Of a stretch of 64,000 bases of DNA, positions 61,597 through 64,000 are shown piece after piece (within the stretch, counting starts at the first letter, position 1; each line of letters starts with the position of its first letter). The DNA lies in NCBI GenBank assembly GCA_021738565.1, contig JAIPBT010000019.1, positions 1 through 64,000 of the forward strand, written 5' to 3'. Source of the DNA: Bacteroidales bacterium. GTDB taxonomy: Bacteria > Bacteroidota > Bacteroidia > Bacteroidales > GCA-2748055. The notes beneath the pieces were generated by a model. It saw only the letters and a program-made list of their open reading frames with translations. It did no database searches and was not told the DNA's origin. The translations under genes were made by a program, and so were the position numbers.

Positions 61597-62406
61597 TTAG
61601 GAATTCAGAATACTGTCATATAAAACGTTGTATTCCTGAATATATTTTTCCGGAGACTGATAATTTAATTTTGTCTTCCCTGAGTCCTTAATGATGGATT
61701 TGATCCCGGATGGCAGGTCAGCACTTCCTTCAATCACTGCATCAGAAAACTGCAGTGATAATTTTGTAAGATTTTCATAATCAGGAACCTTCAGGACAAA
61801 AAGATCATCCTTGCTAACCCCGTTGAGGGCAGCCTTTTCCACCATTTTTTTATTCAATACATTGTTAAACCCATTGTTATATATTGAAAAAACAACCTTT
61901 GTGTCTGCAAACAAAGGATCTTCATTGTATGCTTTTTTCAAATATAATGGCACCAGCGATGTAAACCATCCATGACAATGTACTATGTCAGGAGACCATC
62001 TTAATTTCCGAACCGTTTCAAGGACTCCCCTTGCAAAAAAGATCATTCTCTCATCATTGTCATCAAAAAACTTACCCCCGGAATCTTTAATTGTGGATTT
62101 TCTGTGAAAATAATCTTCGTTATCAATGAAATACACCTGCATCCTTGCACTTTGGATGGAAGCAACTTTTATGATCAAAGGATGATCGGTATCGTCAATG
62201 ATCAGGTTCATTCCCGACAACCTGATTACTTCATGCAACTGATTCCTTCTTTCGTTGATATTTCCGTACCTGGGCATAAAAGTCCTTATTTCCTTTCCTG
62301 ATTCTTGAATTCCCTGAGGCAGGTACCGGCCAATATGGGACATTTCATTTTCGGACAGATATGGGGTAATTTCCTGGGAAACAAATAAAACTTTTACACT
62401 TTCCAT
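61597..62406 (-). CDS. Glycogen/starch synthase N-terminal (GT5) domain protein
   Basis: From the ATG at 62406 the protein has 269 residues; a longer frame to 62676 adds non-conserved sequence and would overlap the divergent panC, so it is not used. It opens LFVSQEITPYLSENEM, clearly GT5-like, and includes FVVSIYNN-type and HCHGWFTSLVPLYLK segments. The C-terminal GT1 half of real synthases is missing, and the KTGGL glucan/ADP-Glc motif is replaced. It is therefore unlikely to be a complete synthase. Its promoter is recognisable upstream. Confidence 0.85.
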   Translation of the reverse strand: MESVKVLFVSQEITPYLSENEMSHIGRYLPQGIQESGKEIRTFMPRYGNINERRNQLHEVIRLSGMNLIIDDTDHPLIIKVASIQSARMQVYFIDNEDYFHRKSTIKDSGGKFFDDNDERMIFFARGVLETVRKLRWSPDIVHCHGWFTSLVPLYLKKAYNEDPLFADTKVVFSIYNNGFNNVLNKKMVEKAALNGVSKDDLFVLKVPDYENLTKLSLQFSDAVIEGSADLPSGIKSIIKDSGKTKLNYQSPEKYIQEYNVLYDSILNS

Positions 62407-62435
62407 TATTCTACAGTGCTTGTTTTTTAACCACG

Positions 62436-62465
62436 CAAAGTTACTAAAAATTATTAACAACCCAA
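62436..62465 (-). promoter_or_regulatory. Bacteroidota-type promoter of the GT5-DUF4270-glmS operon
   Basis: Read on the minus strand: TTG (62465-62463), a 19-bp spacer, then TAACTTTG (62443-62436), matching the -33 TTG and -7 TAnnTTTG pattern. The start codon of the GT5-like gene lies 29 bp downstream. Confidence 0.65.
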
Positions 62466-62540
62466 CGCGGAAAGAAATAGAGATGTAAGTAAAAATCAAT
62501 AATGAAAATTGAAGCAGGTATCTTTTAATACACGAATATG

Positions 62541-62548
62541 TATCTTTG
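62541..62548 (+). promoter_or_regulatory. Candidate -7 box for panC-panD
   Basis: TATCTTTG, 17 bp before the panC ATG. I see no TTG at the proper distance upstream. Confidence 0.5.
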
Positions 62549-62565
62549 CACTTTGACCCGGTGGG

Positions 62566-63408
62566 ATGAAAATAATTGAACATATTGATCTGATGAAGAA
62601 GCAAACTGCTTCTGCAAGGAATAAGGGACGGATAATTGGACTTGTACCTACAATGGGAGCCCTTCATGAAGGACATCTTTCCTTGATCGATGCTGCATCA
62701 AAGAATGATCAATTCATAGCTGTGTCGATCTTTGTCAATCCTGCACAATTCAATGATCCCAAAGACCTGGAATCCTATCCAAAGGACCTTGAGACTGATC
62801 TTGAAATGTTGAAAAAATACCCGGTAGATGTAGTATTTAATCCTCCTGTGGAAGAGATGTACCCTGAACCGGATGAAAGGGTATTTGATCTGGATCCGCT
62901 TGACAAGGTGATGGAAGGAAAATACAGGCCCGGTCATTTCAATGGAGTGGCTCAGATCGTCAGCAAATTGTTTGAGGCTGTCCGGCCCGACCGCGCCTAT
63001 TTTGGGAAAAAAGACCTTCAGCAGTTAGCGATCATTAAAAAACTCGTTGCACAAATGAACCAAGACATTCAGATCGTGGATTGTCCCATCATTCGTGAAC
63101 CCGACGGACTGGCAATGAGTTCACGCAATCAACTGCTGACTTTCGAGGAGAGAAAAGCCGCACCGTTCATCTATAAAACCCTGAAAGAAGCTGCCGGCAT
63201 GAAATCCGGCCACTCACCCCGTGAAATTGAAAAATATGTAAGTGACCGGATCCGGAAACATCCGTTAATGGAGCTGAACTATTTTGAAATCGTTGATGAT
63301 GTGCATCTTACAAGGCAGGAAGATTGGGATAAAACAGTGAACACTGTAGGTTGTATTGCTGTTAAATTAGGTAGGGTAAGGTTAATTGATAATATTAATT
63401 TTGATTAA
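62566..63408 (+). CDS. panC: Pantothenate synthetase
   Basis: A 280-residue enzyme ligating pantoate and beta-alanine with ATP. The HxGH motif is HEGH in VPTMGALHEGHLSLI, and the second signature is MSSRNQLL. Full length, cytoplasmic, dimeric by family. It is divergent from the GT5-like gene and 9 bp upstream of panD, which makes its beta-alanine substrate. Confidence 0.96.
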   Translation: MKIIEHIDLMKKQTASARNKGRIIGLVPTMGALHEGHLSLIDAASKNDQFIAVSIFVNPAQFNDPKDLESYPKDLETDLEMLKKYPVDVVFNPPVEEMYPEPDERVFDLDPLDKVMEGKYRPGHFNGVAQIVSKLFEAVRPDRAYFGKKDLQQLAIIKKLVAQMNQDIQIVDCPIIREPDGLAMSSRNQLLTFEERKAAPFIYKTLKEAAGMKSGHSPREIEKYVSDRIRKHPLMELNYFEIVDDVHLTRQEDWDKTVNTVGCIAVKLGRVRLIDNINFD

Positions 63409-63417
63409 ATTTGCAGT

Positions 63418-63768
63418 ATGAATATCGAGGTAGTTAAATCAAAGTTACATCGCGTAACAATTACAGAGTCCAACCTTGATTATGTTGGGAGCCTTACCAT
63501 TGATGAAGATCTGATGGATGCTGCCAATCTGATTGAGAATGAAAAAGTCCAGGTTGTAAACATAAATAATGGCGAAAGACTTGATACTTACGTCATTACC
63601 GGGGAAAGGGGAAGTGGGGTAATCTGCATGAACGGCGCTGCTGCCAGAAAAGTACAGGTAGGTGATATCATTTTAATTATCTCCTATGCGACCATGGATT
63701 TTGAAGAAGCCAGGACGTTTAAACCAAATATTATATTTCCCGACACAGCCACCAATAAAATTATCTGA
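63418..63768 (+). CDS. panD: Aspartate 1-decarboxylase
   Basis: A 116-residue pyruvoyl enzyme making beta-alanine from aspartate. The self-cleavage site Gly24-Ser25 (YVGSLTID) is intact, as are [17 protein letters not shown] and [13 protein letters not shown]. The two genes panC and panD form an operon for vitamin B5 synthesis. Confidence 0.95.
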   Translation: MNIEVVKSKLHRVTITESNLDYVGSLTIDEDLMDAANLIENEKVQVVNINNGERLDTYVITGERGSGVICMNGAAARKVQVGDIILIISYATMDFEEARTFKPNIIFPDTATNKII

Positions 63769-63776
63769 CAACGGTT

Positions 63777-64000
63777 GTGAATAAAACGATCCGTAATATA
63801 CTTCGATTTACAACATTCCTTCTTGCAGGCCTGGTTCTGCTGTATTTTGCATTCCGGGGAATTGATTTTTCGCAAATGATGGAGCATTTCAGGGATGTAA
63901 AATACAGCTGGATTGGACTCTCTCTCATATTTGCAATACTGGCACATATCAGCAGGTCAAGGCGCTGGATCCTGCTTATTGAGCCCCTTGAACATCGCAA
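63777..64000 (+). CDS. Lysylphosphatidylglycerol-synthase-like membrane protein (partial)
   Basis: Starts with GTG at 63777, eight bases after the panD stop, and runs off the end of the window after about 74 residues. The visible part has a basic N-terminus, a transmembrane segment (FTTFLLAGLVLLYFAFRGI), then FRDVKYSWIGLSLIFAILAH and SRSRRWILLI. This is typical of the LPG_synthase_TM family of flippase-like membrane proteins (UPF0104). Only the first tenth to quarter is present, so function cannot be told. Confidence 0.7.
   Translation, partial: MNKTIRNILRFTTFLLAGLVLLYFAFRGIDFSQMMEHFRDVKYSWIGLSLIFAILAHISRSRRWILLIEPLEHR

Noticed and set aside
62407-62676. N-terminal extension of the GT5-like protein
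   Set aside because: It runs through the divergent promoter region into panC, is not conserved in character, and a consensus promoter lies inside it.

Overview
The window reads as a chromosomal contig from a free-living member of the Bacteroidota, most like Bacteroidales/Marinilabiliales. The evidence is the set of phylum-restricted genes (GldH, a PorX-type response regulator/PglZ protein, a PorW/SprE-like TPR lipoprotein, DUF4270, a CrtYcd-type lycopene cyclase), several promoters of the TAnnTTTG (-7) type, weak Shine-Dalgarno signals and many lipoproteins. No rRNA, tRNA, CRISPR array, phage or plasmid gene was recognised.

Layout. 0.1-7.3 kb (minus): an accessory catabolic locus encoding a UroD-like protein, a DUF6807 lipoprotein, a ThuA-like protein and two exported Gfo/Idh/MocA oxidoreductases, broken up by a 9-bp minisatellite. 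7.4-8.7 kb: a small CWC protein, FolB and a SatD-like regulator. 9.1-15.3 kb: GlnRS, another Tat-exported Gfo/Idh protein, an EEP-family hydrolase, repeat-rich spacers, a small membrane protein and a beta-barrel. 15.4-21.4 kb: GltX, then a divergent carotenoid cluster (crtI-crtB-crtYcd to the right; a crtD remnant, cruF and a short hybrid ORF to the left). 21.7-26.6 kb: threonine catabolism (Tdh-Kbl) and a B12-dependent ribonucleotide reductase. 27.3-32.0 kb: Kdo transferase, sodium/solute symporter, lipoprotein, alanine dehydrogenase. 32.1-36.8 kb: an overlapping porW-porX-tsaE operon. 36.9-42.6 kb: a housekeeping operon, holB-ricT-gldH-trmB-atl-mrp-nfu. 42.7-50.8 kb: pgk, a LuxE-like gene, GH29 fucosidase, MmcQ, YraN, LD-carboxypeptidase, metG and a SPOR protein. 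52.1-58.4 kb: surface-sugar genes, including a complete WbpE-D-B-A set for a diacetamido uronic acid, plus galE and rfbB. 58.4-64 kb: glmS, DUF4270 and a GT5-only glycogen-synthase homologue transcribed left, panC-panD transcribed right, and the start of a lysylphosphatidylglycerol-synthase-like membrane protein cut by the window end.

Beyond the genes there are three main signals. (1) A family of very small palindromic elements with GTG...CAC ends is flanked by 6-bp direct repeats (TAAATA, TATTTA, TATAAA), which looks like target-site duplication; several copies sit exactly on stop codons of gltX, crtB and mrp. (2) Two unrelated genes (SatD-like and EEP) share a ~63-bp leader placed 16 bp before each start codon. 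(3) The late carotenoid genes look eroded: an 84-aa CrtD-like ORF joins the first ~45 and last ~37 residues of a desaturase in frame, and the 85-aa ORF after cruF begins like a carotenoid ketolase/fatty-acid desaturase but ends in unrelated sequence.
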